The notes beneath the pieces are model-generated. The model was not told the DNA's origin. It searched no databases and saw nothing but the letters and a program-made list of their open reading frames with translations. From assembly GCA_019914945.1 (NCBI GenBank), contig CM034100.1, positions 15,263,096 to 15,327,095 of the forward strand: a stretch of DNA of 64,000 nucleotides. The letters are read 5' to 3'. The stretch is from Typha latifolia (lineage: Eukaryota > Streptophyta > Magnoliopsida > Poales > Typhaceae). Positions 27,443 to 39,843 of this stretch are shown piece after piece. Position 1 is the first letter of the stretch, and each line of letters starts with the position of its first letter. The position numbers and the translations under genes were made by a program.

Positions 27443-27976
27443 TGCTCAGAAGAAGCTCGTCCTGCGTTCCTAGGGCTAGAGTGGCGGCTTTGGTTGGAGA
27501 GTAAATGGGGCTTATAAGGGCGACTAGGTTTGGATTTAAGAAATAAGGACCGTCAGATTTTGTGGGTGCGATCCAGGCCGTGACTTTCCTTCTAGGGTTC
27601 TGGAAAAAGGGTTTTGGTTGTAGGTGAGAAAAATGGATCGGATTATATTTGGTAGAACCCGTATTTATTTGAGTTCTTCTACGGACTTGGGTAGAACTAA
27701 CTTGAATCCGGACCCGATTACCCGTTCCAATATTTCCGCAGTAACCTCATTATATTGGGTCTTAGGTCTATACTGCATAATACCCGAAACCCGTCCGAGT
27801 TCTTGGATACGGGTCGGGTCGTCTTTGGGTCCTAATAGCACAATAGCTCATCAGATCCATTTGCGGATCTAATCTAACATGAAGCCGACCCGTCTGCGTA
27901 CTTGCTTGCGTTCTATAATCGGGACTCGAGAGCCACATCGATAGGAGGAAGAAGAAGAGTACGGTGATCCCAAACT
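27443..27976. promoter_or_regulatory. Shared divergent promoter region, eL15 and RFT1
   Basis: Only 534 bases separate the two start codons, which point away from each other. A CTTCTAGGGTTCTGG stretch near 27590 contains AGGGTT, the telo-box core common in plant ribosomal-protein promoters. A TTATAAGG motif lies near 27511. The arrangement suggests a bidirectional promoter; this is inferred from layout only. Confidence 0.5.
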
Positions 27977-30900
27977 ATGGGTGGAAGCGTTGTCGCGAGC
28001 CACGACATGGCTCACACCTTCAAATATCTAATGGGTGAGTTCTCTTCTCTATTCCATCTCCGATTGATGGATCGCTTTCTTCTCGTCCTCTTGATTGGTT
28101 TTGGATCTCAGCGACGCAGTTTCTATCGAGAGGAATCCCCTTCATATTTAATTCTTGGATCGTGAGGCACCTCACTGAAGCTCACTATGCGGTAATTCAT
28201 CTTCCTCACTTGTAACATATTTTTTGCGTTTAGTTTTAAATCGTTTGTTTGTTGAGTTGGCGAAAGTAAAGAGAAAACTTAGATGGAAGCAAGCTGGTTT
28301 GACGATTAGTATCATGAAATGTTTTCTCGCCTTACTGTAGTATTGTATGATTAGATAGTGTTTGATTAATAATTTAAATATGCAATTCTAGTTTATTAGT
28401 CGGACAAATATGCCATACCAAGGAAGCTTGCTAATTAATGATGTTGAGAATGGTGTGGATGGATGAACAAGAATAAGACACAATTTCTTATTTTGAGAAG
28501 GGAAGAGTAAAGATTTTGTGTCAGATATTATTACAATAGTATATTAGTATGAGGATGTAGAATTAGTATAAACGGTTGAGAGAATTAATTATGTTTCACT
28601 ATTGAAGACATTCTATTTATTTCTATATTGACGCTAGTGTTAAGTTCAAATGCTTTGTCATTTAGTTTAATCTTTCTGTATAGCCTTTCAACTGAGTTGT
28701 GTTCTACAGCCGATCATATATTTAGTTGGGAAGAGTTAGTATAAGAAGAGTTGTTTGATCGTTGTACTACATGCCTTTTAAATTTCTATAGCACACATCA
28801 TGAATAGACTTTGCCATCAATAACTGTTTTAGTTTTCCTCTTCCTTTCCTAATTTATTGATTCTTTAATTATCTTTGTTTAATATTCTTTTCATTGCCAG
28901 CTCATCCTTGTTTAATTCCCCCTTTTCATAGTGGCCATCTTTTTACCTGTTATCCTATTCACTATTCTTTCTTTTTCCTCCTTTGGGTCACCTCTCTTTA
29001 TGTTCTTTTAGCTCCTTGTTTCTCTTATTTTCTCTAGAAACAGGTGGTCCATATGTCAATGAACCTAGCCTTTGCATTAACTTTTTTTCCTTTTCTTTCT
29101 AGATCCTAACCAACTGTAGTTAGCAGGTCCTTAAAGAGCTTCTTAAAGTATATTCTGGGAGTGGTTACTTTTAGTTGGTTCTCCATTCCAGCCATACTTT
29201 TCTGTTTCCTTAATTTTCATCAACTTGATGATTTTTTCTACTGGAACTCATCTATTGCCTTTCTTTTGTATGTATCTTTTGCAGTTGTATGCAGTGCAAT
29301 TTCATCTTTTTGTTACCTGCATCTTGTTTTTAAGTCGGGAGGGTTTCCGGCGTGCATGTATGCGAACTAATGTTGAAAGGTAGGCATTTTCTCTTTTAAC
29401 TGTAAGCGGTTACTTTGATTTTGGTTATTTATCAATACAGAAGAGCAGGGACTTCATGTCGTTGATGATTTTTATTTGGGGTTTGGTTTGAACTAATTCA
29501 TTCGTTATTCACCTCATCCAATATTATGCTAAGTCATAGTCATACTTTGAGTGCCATATAGCCAATTCACATCAATTTTCTGTTGCTCTTTGGATTATGA
29601 GGGATTCATCTCTCTGCTACAATTGGCCTATGCTAGTCCTATGTTGTGACTACTGTTTTGTTTGATGGTGCATTAAATAATCCTTGCAAGACGACTAATG
29701 ACAATATCACAGCATCAACAACAAATTAATTAAGGATGGCTTCTTGAATTTTCTTTCTCCATTTGACTCTATATTGGGTAATTTTCATTTGACTCTATTT
29801 TTGGTAGTGTCTTATGTTAATTTAAGATCAGATTAACATGTCAATTGGATGTACACAATTTTTCACATATCTTAGGGTTAACTGGTTCACTTAGTGATGC
29901 GAAAGAGAGTGGTGGAAACAAAGAGTATAATTGCAGTACATTTACGCTCCTCTTTATTGATGAACATTGAACAGATCACGAGTGAGCATGGAGGAGTCGA
30001 ATGTGACATTCTCCATTGTAAATTTTCCAATAGAAACATTTACATTAGATGACAACTGTGCTACTAAACTGAGGCCTTTACATCAGATAGACATGCTCAT
30101 GCTGTGAATCCTGCTTTTCTTAATGTATCCTACCTGTTTCTCAATTCTTCTGCTTTTCTTTGTGTTTATATTTTTCATCTATGTAAGCCTAATTAAGCAT
30201 TAAATGCACATTTGAATCACTTGTTAGTAACACTCAAAACGTGCTATGCACATCTGAATCACTTGTTTATATTTTTCTCCTGTATCCATTTCTTTGTTAT
30301 TGAATAGTTCTGAAGTATGTGTTGAAAATGGTTGTCATAACTCATAAATATATTGCTCTAGTAATCTAGTGTAATGCATTGGTAACATTTTTAAGTTCCA
30401 AATAAGATTTTGACTGCTTTTCTTATGTATTGCATGTGGGAAAATTTGTCCAGACTTCGTTATGTAGCAATTCTCAGTCTTGAATTTTTCTGTTATTTTC
30501 TTTTCAATGTATGTCAATGCATCTTTGTCTGGACTTCATTATGTAGCAATTCTCAGTCTTGAATTTTTCTGTTATTTTCTTTTCAATGTATGTCAATGCA
30601 TCTTTGTCTGGGCAATTCTCAGTCTTGAATTTTTCTGTTATTTTCTTTTCAACGTATGTCCATGCATCTTTGTCTGGACTTCGTTATGTAGCAATTCTCA
30701 GTCTTGAATTTTCCTGTAATTTTCTTTTCAATGCATGTCCATGCATCTGCTAAAAGATAATGCTAAGCTTAATTACAGTGATGATGCACCAGTGGATGAA
30801 AATGCTGCAAAATTGTTGAAGATAGCTTGGATGACTTTTCCAATTGGCATACTTTTTACTGTTGCTGGCTGCATCTTTGTATTCTGGTATCAGAAACTCA

Positions 30901-33900
30901 GTTTTTCTGATCCATATGCACAAGCTATATTAATTCATGGTAATTTTTCAGTCCATGTAATACTGTTCCCTAGATATTTTGGTTTATAAAGTTCTGATGT
31001 ACAAATTGTACTCGTTAGAAGAGTGTTTTGTTACATCTCTGAAAGTATTGCCATTTAGAACTATTTGGAGTTTCCTATTAAAGAATGTTTCACTACTAGT
31101 CATGTGACTTCCAATTCTTAAAATTTCCAGCAGTAGTATGTTGATTAGTTTTTTTTTTTTCCTCTGTTTAGTCTTCAAAAATGAGTACAAAACTTTTCCC
31201 AGGTAGTTTAAGATTGAAATGTGTGTAAAGCTCTGATAACATGATGTATGGCTTTCGAAATGTGTGCCTGCCTCGATAATTTGCTTGATTTCAAGCATGA
31301 CATAGCAGAGAATTCCTATATGAGTGCTGCGCCCATTTTAGAACTCTATACATCCTTGTGGTCTGTGGACAAAGGTGCCTTTTAGAGTCACCATCCTCTA
31401 GTATTAGAATTCGCTCCAGCTTTCCCTTTCAACAGCTGATCTGTAAAATTCGTTCCACCTCTCCAGTGAGTAAAAGTTAATATTTATGACCTCGAATCTC
31501 GCAGTGGAAGGATGGAAAAAATGTATATGGGGTATATGCAGATAATAATGTCATGAGATGTGACCCAACTAATTTATATCTCTAATTCATACTTTCTTTT
31601 GAAAATTGGAATATTTATCTTGTCCTATTTCTGAGGAGAGAATATTCTAAATTTTTAAAAATTATTCTGATTCTTCTTGCTACCAGTAGGGAGTGCTTTA
31701 TAGTTAATTTCATTCATTCATTGACACTGTCGATTAAGGTGGACAATAAAAGGTATGCTCACCAAGGAGCAGGGTGAAGGGACCTAAACAAGAACTAGCT
31801 TCGAGTATTAATCAGATTAATGAAAATTAAGTACCATGGTCAAATGATGGTCAATTTTTTTTGCTTGCTCAGTCTTCTGAATTTCAGTCTGTGTATATGT
31901 AGTCCCTTTTATTATTATATTGCCTTCTCTGTCTTTTGCTTATCTATTTTCTGGTGCTAGTAATTTATTTGAGTTTCCAAAATGACAGGATTTGCTTGTA
32001 TGTTGGAGTTACTGGCAGAACCCCTATATATTCTTTCCCAGAATTTGCTTTTTCTTAAATTAAGGTTGATTACTGAAACTTCAGCTACTATTCTACGTTG
32101 CTTGACAACCTACATCTTCATTGCCAGACAAATTCAGATGGTATTATCATATCCCTCTTTCTTTCTTTCTTAATTTCTTCTTTCGTTCTTTCTTTATATT
32201 TCACAATTTCTTGAGTTCACAACAAGTTGAGCATTGTCATGTGGCATGTGTAAAAGTTTGTACACTGGTCTGTTCTTATATTATGTTCTTATATTACTAT
32301 AATATTTTCTTTAGAAGATCTTTCAGATAGTAGGAAATCATAAACTCCCGATAATATAAAGCTGCCGAAAGGCACGTAACGTTGGTTTTGTGCATGTTTC
32401 AAACAGTTGTCTTCTCCATATTACCACCATATCATGTACTTAGTGATTTATATGTTGTTGAAGTTTGTCATTGTCAAATTATATTGGTATTTTTTTTATT
32501 AAGCAGCATATTAGATATTTGAAAAATATATAGATTGTATTACATGTGAGGAGCCCCATATGCTCCAGCCTGAGAGATGAAATTCCTACCTTTTATAATT
32601 AGTGTGTACTATCAGAATTCAATTATCTGGTGGAGTAGAAGGCAAATTTGCAAGGCTAAAATCGATGATTTGTGGTGGGATTTTCATTTGGTTTGTCACT
32701 TAAGATACTAATTTTTATAATCTCTAAGTTGAGGAAACTCATCCATATTCTTAACCCCAAAGAGTTGGACTAAGATTGGTGTGGTTATTATTTGTGTGTC
32801 ATCTGTTAAAGATAAAATAGTTTGGTTTGCTATAAATTTATTTTATCTTCTTGCTTGCTCATTACAATGCTAAATTGAATACTTTCAGGAAAAGGAGATT
32901 GTGTTTGCTTTATCCCAGGCTGCTTATGGTGCCTGCTTGCTCTTTGGATACTGGGCATATTTTATACTTTTTCATAAAATCAAGCTCTCTCATCTTTTAC
33001 CCTTCAGGTTTTAATCCCTGCTGTATCAGACTATTTTTCCTTGTTTCACTGCAATCCTTATCCCCACTCCTCCCCGCTATGCTTGTGCATAATACTCAAA
33101 ACATCACCTGTTTTCAGGTTGCAGAAATCGACCAACTATGACAAACAACTTTGGCACATGTGCATGTTATTCACGGGTCAGTCTGTTCGAAAGCTGATCC
33201 TCCAAGAAGGCGAAAAGATTGTTCTTGTATGGTTAGATACTCCCTACAATCAAGCTGTTTATGGGCTTGTGGACAAATTAGGCATGTTATCCTAGTATCT
33301 TAAGAGGTTCAAAGAAAATTTCTTTACATTTTGGTGGAAACCTATTGTAAGGCTTATTATCTGTAAATTCTCAGGATATATGATCTTATGACTCTACAGG
33401 AAGTCTTGTTGTAAGATTGGTATTTCTTCCTTTCGAAGAAAGTTCATATGCTACTTTTGCGAAATTAGCATCAGGTTTGTTTCTTTATTTAAATAAAATG
33501 TCCTTATCTACTTTGGTGAAATTAACAACAAATTAATCTTTTTATTTAACAAACTGTCTTTTTGGTAAGATGTTTTGCCTAGCTATTGGACAGCATATAT
33601 TATGTGGTATTTGTGTCCAAATTTTTAATTGTTAATTTGTTGCTGACTATTGTCAGAAATGAAGTTTCTATGCTGGTGATATTTGACAGCTTTTGGAAAA
33701 CTAGAGCATCTCTGAATCATGTTGACTGAATTCAAATTGTTTCAATCAGCTTGGTCATTTTAGTACTGTATATGCACACACATCTATGGCATATTATGTA
33801 CAAATACATGTGTATGATGTATAAATTAACAAGTAGTACAAGTCATGCCTTAATAATAAGATGATAAGAATTTATTTAGCTCATATAAGAGACCAAAGTT

Positions 33901-36305
33901 TCAAAGTGTGAACCCTCTGATATACTTAATCAATTGTTTGACCTTTCTTTGTTGCAGAACGATCTCCCCAGACGATTATGAAGTTGAGGAGTTCCTTAAC
34001 TGAGGGGTTGAAGCTCGTTCTGCTGATAGGTATTCTACTAAATGGTTTTCTTAATATCTTTTTCAGTTCAAACATCCTGGCTAATAATAAAGCATCTTGC
34101 TACACACATCACAAGATACAGTATCATTAACAGTGATAATGTACATAGCTGTTAAAAGGGATATGAATCAAGTTGGACTCACAGTAAGAAGAGTGCTATG
34201 ATACAGTAACTTAAGCTTACTTCCATTTGGAAGTGAGTCAAAAGTGGATAACCATGATTTGTACAATATGTTGTCTTGACCTTCACAATATTCTTGAAAT
34301 GCTGGTACGGACAATTATATAACATTCAAATATTTTGTACATCTTTCCATATGCACAATTTCTCTAACTTTTATACTGAAGTATTGGACCCTTTTAGGAC
34401 CAATTACATTACTGAAGGTTATTTTTCCTTGAGAAACTCTCAAAGTAAAGTTTTACAGGCCTTCTAGCTGATGTTTCCATTTTGCTTTCTCATAGGGCTT
34501 GTGGTACTAGCATTTGGTCCAAGTTACTCATATACACTCATAAGACTACTATACGGAAGGAAATGGAGTGATGGAGAAGCTCCAGTTGCCCTCCGTTGTT
34601 ATTGCTTTTATGTCATCAGCTTAGCCATGAATGGTAAGTGAGCTGTAGCATACAGAAAAAATCTGATTTGTTGTTTATTGTATTGGTGGAATTCTTGCAG
34701 AAAAAATCTGATTTGTTGTTTACTGTAGTCATTATTGAATTTTTAATTAACCAACACATACTTATAATGTTATCCTTTTACTGTTTTAGAGACGATTATA
34801 CAACATCAGTAGATCATCAATGACTTACTCCATCGAAAGCTACAATATAGAATTGTCATTTAGTTTTTCTTCTTCATCACTTGTCTCTTGTAATTAATGA
34901 GCCTCAGTTTATTTTACTTCTCAATCCAGCTTTAGTTAAATCCTCTCTAATACTATATGCGAAATGTCTTCGGTCATCGCCTTACTTACATAGGACCTTT
35001 GCTGTTGACTAGTTTAACTGGTTAGTTTCAATGTGCTTCCTTTTACATAGAGCAGTACATATGCTTGGGCATGAGCATGATACAATTTTTTTCTCCTTGT
35101 TTAATCTACTTCTACCAGCGAATATATTAATTGCACAGTTGTAAAATGCTTAAGTTCTTTCGTGTACTCCAGGAACATCGGAAGCTTTTCTCCATGCTGT
35201 TGCAAATGAGAGTCAGCTCAAGCAGTCGAATGATTCATTGCTCATTTTCTCTGGAATTTATATAATGCTAAATGTCCTCCTGATTAGAACTGCTGGATCT
35301 GTCGGGTTAATTGCTGCTAATTCAATTAGTATCCTTTTTGCAGAAGCCACTTTCTCCCAAAATGTTGCCTCATAAGTAGCGTTTCTTTATAGCTGTAGGG
35401 CCATGTTACATATAAGGATGTCATAGTTCTGATCTCCTTAATTATCTGTAAGTATTTTTTGGGCTTTTAGTCTTTCAATCATTTGAACATGGTTATGGTG
35501 TTTTCATGAAATGCTAGTCTTTATAAGGAAAAAGGGTTCAGATAACCTGTACAAGTACAGAAGTACTTGTACCTTGTGCTATCTCACATAATTGCTACTG
35601 AATTTCCCAGTATAGGAGTGAACTGCACCAATGTGATAAGCACTCCTTTCATTTCACACGCATTTGATCTGTAGTATGTTTTTAACATTGAAAGAATAAG
35701 GTCAAGCTTCTTCCTTGACTGTTGTCAAAGATATGCTATTAAGAATTGTATATTCAGCAGTTTTCATCAAACGATATTTCCAGGTAAATTTCTCCTGTAT
35801 TCTTTTGGTACTACTGTTTCACAACATTCCTGTTTGAGTACACGTCAGCTCATTGAACAACCTTTTCTCTTCAGGAATCCCCATTTTCATTCTATCATTG
35901 CTTGCCATCTGGCTGGGTGGTTTTACTTGTTTCTGGTTCTGCAACTCTCGTGTCGGAGAGAATTTTCCTTGATAAGGAGAGCTTCTGGCAGACGATTCCC
36001 ATTCACTTGACCATCGGGGTTATGTGCTTCTGCATCTCCTCTGTTGTAATGTATGCACCAATGTTCTTGTTTCTTCAATATTTTGGATCTGCAGGAACAT
36101 GTTGAATTACTGTATATGGTTCCCCTCTCTTATTTTTTACCACATGCTTTGTGCCTTGTCTTGTTTTTTTTCATGCCATAGCTTTGTGAAGGGTATCTGT
36201 ATCTATTTGATGAGCTTTAAATTTTAAACTCGTTCTGAAAACAGATACCGTCATGAAAGGCATTTGATCAACAAAATCATATGGAGGCATAAGCATATCG
36301 ACTGA
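27977..36305 (+). CDS. RFT1: RFT1 homologue, ER membrane protein of N-glycan precursor assembly
   Basis: RFT1 is a multi-pass ER protein needed for moving or using the Man5GlcNAc2-dolichol intermediate in N-glycosylation; direct flippase activity is disputed. Fourteen exons join in phase: 27977-28034, 28112-28191, 29285-29379, 30779-30939, 31989-32140, 32889-33007, 33118-33281, 33400-33474, 33958-34029, 34496-34633, 35173-35328, 35731-35783, 35875-36050 and 36245-36305. They give 519 residues, a normal length. Landmarks include [58 protein letters not shown] and the basic end of [18 protein letters not shown]. Intron 7 has a GC donor (TTAG|GCATGT). If the last intron is retained, an in-frame TGA at 36103-36105 gives a different, longer hydrophobic tail. 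Exon 3 to 4 joining is less certain than the rest because it lies beside a minisatellite. Confidence 0.94.
30453..30765. repeat. Four-copy 79-bp minisatellite ending just before an RFT1 acceptor
   Basis: Four units each contain GCAATTCTCAGTCTTGAATT, then a pyrimidine-rich TTTTCTTTTCAA stretch and CATGCATCT or AATGCATCT. The third unit lacks about 13 bases (ACTTCGTTATGTA). The array stops about 13 bases before the acceptor of RFT1 exon 4 at 30778, so every unit carries a polypyrimidine tract resembling the one serving that acceptor. Confidence 0.9.
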
Positions 36306-37318
36306 GAGACGACCATCTAAGTGTATGAATGTAAGTTTAGCTGTAATTCTTCCCTTGATTTTATTATCATAATTTTATCTGTTTGGATTATAGTCCTGAT
36401 TTCTGGTCTCCTTCCAATGATCAGAAGGAGCAAGTGCTGATGATATTTATCAGGAGGATTAAATACTGATCATATTTATTCTGCTTCCTGTGAAAAATAA
36501 TGGGAACTCTATGAGGCTTCATATGGTTCAGAATCTTATTACTTTTGAAGTGTGACAAGAAATTAGGAGAACTTTGTGTTCCAGTCTCCTGGCTGTAGAC
36601 AGTGGCAAGAACTAAATTAACATGATTTGAAACTTTCAGCTTTCTGTGTGAAGGTGCATGCTGCATTTATTGTGGAGGCCTGGTCACGACCTTTAGCGAT
36701 TACAAAGATGAAAGATGTTCTGTAAATGTGCTTATGGGACTGTTTAACTGCAGGATCAAGGCACTGTATGTTCTGGAGGAGCTCTTATCTGGTGCTTTGT
36801 TTATGCCATTTTTCCCTTGAGTTAGTGATCGAGTTAATCCATATCAGGATTCTTCTTTTCCTTACCATATTGTATCATACTTCCGTTTGACAGGCATTTT
36901 ACATTAACATATAAGTTTTACATGTTGTATCATAACTTTTTATGCTAGGCAGTTTTTTATTATCCTCTGATGAGTGTAATTTGATTGGTATAATTGTTCA
37001 GGGAACTTTATCTACTTAATGCCACATACTTTACAATTCTTGAAGTATCTAATGTTCTTTGGTTATATTATGAATTCAAAGAGGACTCTGATGGATTATT
37101 CATGTACTTCATTATTTGGGAGTTCCTTACAAATTGTTGTCCTAAAGGCTATAGGTCGTTGTTATATGCATGTAAATATCTGGCTAGTGCTTGTAGAAAT
37201 TAAGGTAGCTTCAGTAAATGGCCAGTAATATATATATACAAGTAAAAGAACAATTATAGAATCGCATGTATGCAGTGAACCTAATGATTTCATATTCATC
37301 TAAATTTAAGCCCTTTGC

Positions 37319-37408
37319 ATTTTAACTATAAAGCATAGTACGTCATGTTAATGTGCCTACACTGTCAGATTAACGTAAAAGTGACAGAAATATGCTTTAT
37401 AGTTAGAA
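37319..37408. repeat. Hairpin-forming inverted repeat
   Basis: The arm TTTTAACTATAAAGCATA (37319-37336) is complementary, with one mismatch, to TATGCTTTATAGTTAGAAAA (37389-37408). About 52 bases lie between them. It could be a tiny MITE or a local snap-back duplication. No function is indicated. Confidence 0.75.
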
Positions 37409-37649
37409 AAAAAAAGCTCTATAAGTTTCTAAGTAACACTCATAACAGTCGATCATCTCTCTGCAGCTCCTGGAATTCCTAGGTTTACACAAGTATCAGT
37501 ATCATATGTATATATCTATATATACTCTCTCTCCAGTTATATTTACTCTTTTATTCCATTTTCTTCATTCTGGTTCCTTTTCTTATCATCCACTGTGATA
37601 ATTTTCTCCCAATGAAATCCCAAGTGAGTTGAATTTTGTAATAACTAGA

Positions 37650-37681
37650 CTCATCTCTCTCTCTCTCTCTCTCTCTCTCTA
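37650..37681. repeat. (CT)n microsatellite
   Basis: An uninterrupted CT run of about 30 bases, downstream of the Ghd7-like stop codon on its minus strand. Confidence 0.93.
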
Positions 37682-37899
37682 GGGCAGCAGCACATGCAAA
37701 CTTGAGCACGTACAAACACCACCAACAACAGAGACAAATACACATTCATAAAGGTAATCAGACCTGCTATCTTCAGTATAACAAGAGGCAGGTCACAGAT
37801 ATATAAAAATCAATAGACCACAACATACACTTCCCTAAGGTCTAAAATTAAAATTTTCATATGGATCGTCCTTCTTTGCAGTGTCATGCTTGCTGCACA

Positions 37900-39843
37900 C
37901 TACGAACGGAACCATCCAAGATCAAGCCTTTCAGGGTCATAAGAAGGCAGCTCCGGTGTCGGCTGACCTGATTCTGAGATCTTTGCGAAGCGACCTTTGA
38001 TCCTTGGCCTCATTTCGGCGTACGCTTTCCTTGAAGCATACCTTATTTGCTTCTCGTACTTCCTCTTCTTCCTCTTCTCTTTGTACCTCATGACCTTCGC
38101 TTCTCTATCCATTGCAGGATCTCCTTGGCTAGGAGTCATGGCTTCGCCGACCTCCTTAGAGTTCTCGCATGACGAAGCATCAATGAATGTGTTACCGGAG
38201 AATGCCATCTATAGAGGAAATTTAGAATGATCATCATGCCAACATAAATAGCAAAGTTTGGTCTGCATCTATATGTAGAGAGAGGCACATGAAATTTGAG
38301 TGCACTTCTTAATTTCTGCCTAATATCCCTACATTGCTCCAGATCCAACATAAATTAGTTAGCAATTAGCATGAAAACACCACTGCTTCTATATCCTTAA
38401 GGTCACAGAATGATCAGCAACCATTTTCTACGAAAATTTTACTTGGAAGGCAAAATCTTCACATCTTCCAGTAAGATTTGGCTAAATATATTTGTGGATA
38501 TGAGAGAGACTTACGAAATTAATGAGCTAGTGGACTGGAAAAGGCATTAATTAGAATGAACGTCACGAATTTATTTCATGGTTGAGGGACTAAACTTAAA
38601 GATAGCTTGATAATGACTAATAATGACTGTCACCACTCGATAACTTTTTTTGCCACTATAGAATAAGAGCAGCTTTCTGCATCTTTGCGGTGAAACGATC
38701 AAGCTAAAAGTGCCAATAAAAGATTACAAGATGGAGTAAAACGTGCCAGTAAAAGATTGAAAGATAATCTGCACTGAGTAAATTAAAATGGAAATATCCA
38801 ATATACCCCGGATCGACAATGTATGTAATGCACTGGACTCTTTGGAGCTTGTGAATATTTTGAAGGGATCACGTGGAATCCCCATGACACATTAGATATT
38901 TTGTACAGGAATGTTTTAGGTTTCTACTTTTATTTTTTTATATTTTTTTTATGATTACGATGTTATACATGTTTATAGACAATGTGATATAATAGCTAAA
39001 TTAGGTTGCCAATATAGGGGCTGAGGTAGATGGGTCTGAAAAAGAGGTTTAGGGGAAATGCCTCTACCTCTTAAAGATTTCATTTTGTTTGGCAACTCTG
39101 CGGCTGTGGTTGGCCAAATCCTGTAAGGCAAGACAGTTGTTTTCTGCTCTTTTGCACAAGGGTAAGAGGAGTGTAGAGTTGCAACTCTTTATCCTTATAA
39201 TTAAGTTGAGCTTTTGCTATACAGCAGACCTCTAAATTTAGCTACCAAAACGCAGATAAAAAGAAGTTCCCTTGAATAACACGGGAAGAAGGCTGGAATT
39301 AAAATCCCATTATCCTCTAGTGCATGCATGGATGGATTCCATCAGAACAGTGACGAAATTAAGCTCAGAAATACCGATCTCAACTTAAACAGTTTTTTTT
39401 AAAAAGAATCTTCTAAAGAGAGTCAAAAAAAAAGAAGAAGAAGAAGAAGAGAAGAGATCTAACACTGCACTCACCAAATTGGCCGTCGAGGCAGTGGGCA
39501 TCATGCCGGAACTGTCCATCGAGGCTGGGATGGAGTCCGGTGGACCAGGCCTATCCAGAGATACATTAAAGGTGAGCTGGTGACCGGGATGGCAGGAGGA
39601 TTCCTGTGAGGTATCTATGTACTTGAACGACGTCGGCACGACGGGCTGCGCCTCGCCCGTAGTCCTCGGGTCGCTGAACAGCCACGAGACCGGCTCGTCG
39701 TGGCCGAAGAATTGGAACTCGTGAAGCCCGTCAGGCTCCCGGCCGGACCCAAGAAACATTGGCATCGAGAGGTTGAGGTCAGTATGATGGGGGCATCCGC
39801 CGCCGGTGCGGTGGCATACGTTGCATGTGGCGGATGACGACAT
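37900..39843 (-). CDS. Ghd7-like CCT-domain flowering-time regulator
   Basis: Ghd7 and VRN2-type proteins are nuclear CCT-domain repressors of flowering in grasses, acting with NF-Y factors on florigen genes. Two exons join in phase 0: 39475-39843 and 37900-38208, giving 225 residues (rice Ghd7 is 257). The N-terminus has the short Cys/His cluster [14 protein letters not shown] (residues 7-20) typical of Ghd7. Next come HEFQFFG, the VSWLFSDP block and LTFNVSL, all in Ghd7 order. Exon 2 opens with [11 protein letters not shown], and the CCT domain covers residues about 158-199 ([20 protein letters not shown] ... [17 protein letters not shown]). The protein ends with [12 protein letters not shown]. 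The two-exon layout matches Ghd7. The intron is 1.27 kb with a GAA run near its donor. Orthology to Ghd7 rather than another CCT-motif-family branch is likely but needs a tree. Confidence 0.9.
39432..39457. repeat. Purine-rich GAA/AAG microsatellite beside the Ghd7-like donor
   Basis: A short AAG repeat lies about 18-45 bases inside the intron, next to the exon 1 donor at 39475/39474. On the transcribed minus strand it reads as a CTT tract. Confidence 0.85.

Larger units (their letters stand above)
36306..37899. other. Convergent 3' flanks of RFT1 and the Ghd7-like gene
   Basis: The first 500 or so bases are the probable RFT1 3' untranslated region; a donor-like GAATGTAAGT at about 36327 might allow a spliced tail. 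A hairpin sits at 37319-37408. A (CT)n run at about 37650-37681 precedes the likely 3' untranslated region of the Ghd7-like gene. No gene was seen. Confidence 0.55.

Noticed and set aside
31440..31520. A stretch with GACCTCGAATCTC resembling a tRNA T-loop
   Set aside because: No acceptor, D or anticodon arms could be paired around it.
36051..36105. RFT1 reading through to TGA at 36103 as the normal C-terminus
   Set aside because: Splicing at GTATGC to 36245 restores the conserved basic RFT1 tail, so read-through is at most an intron-retention form.
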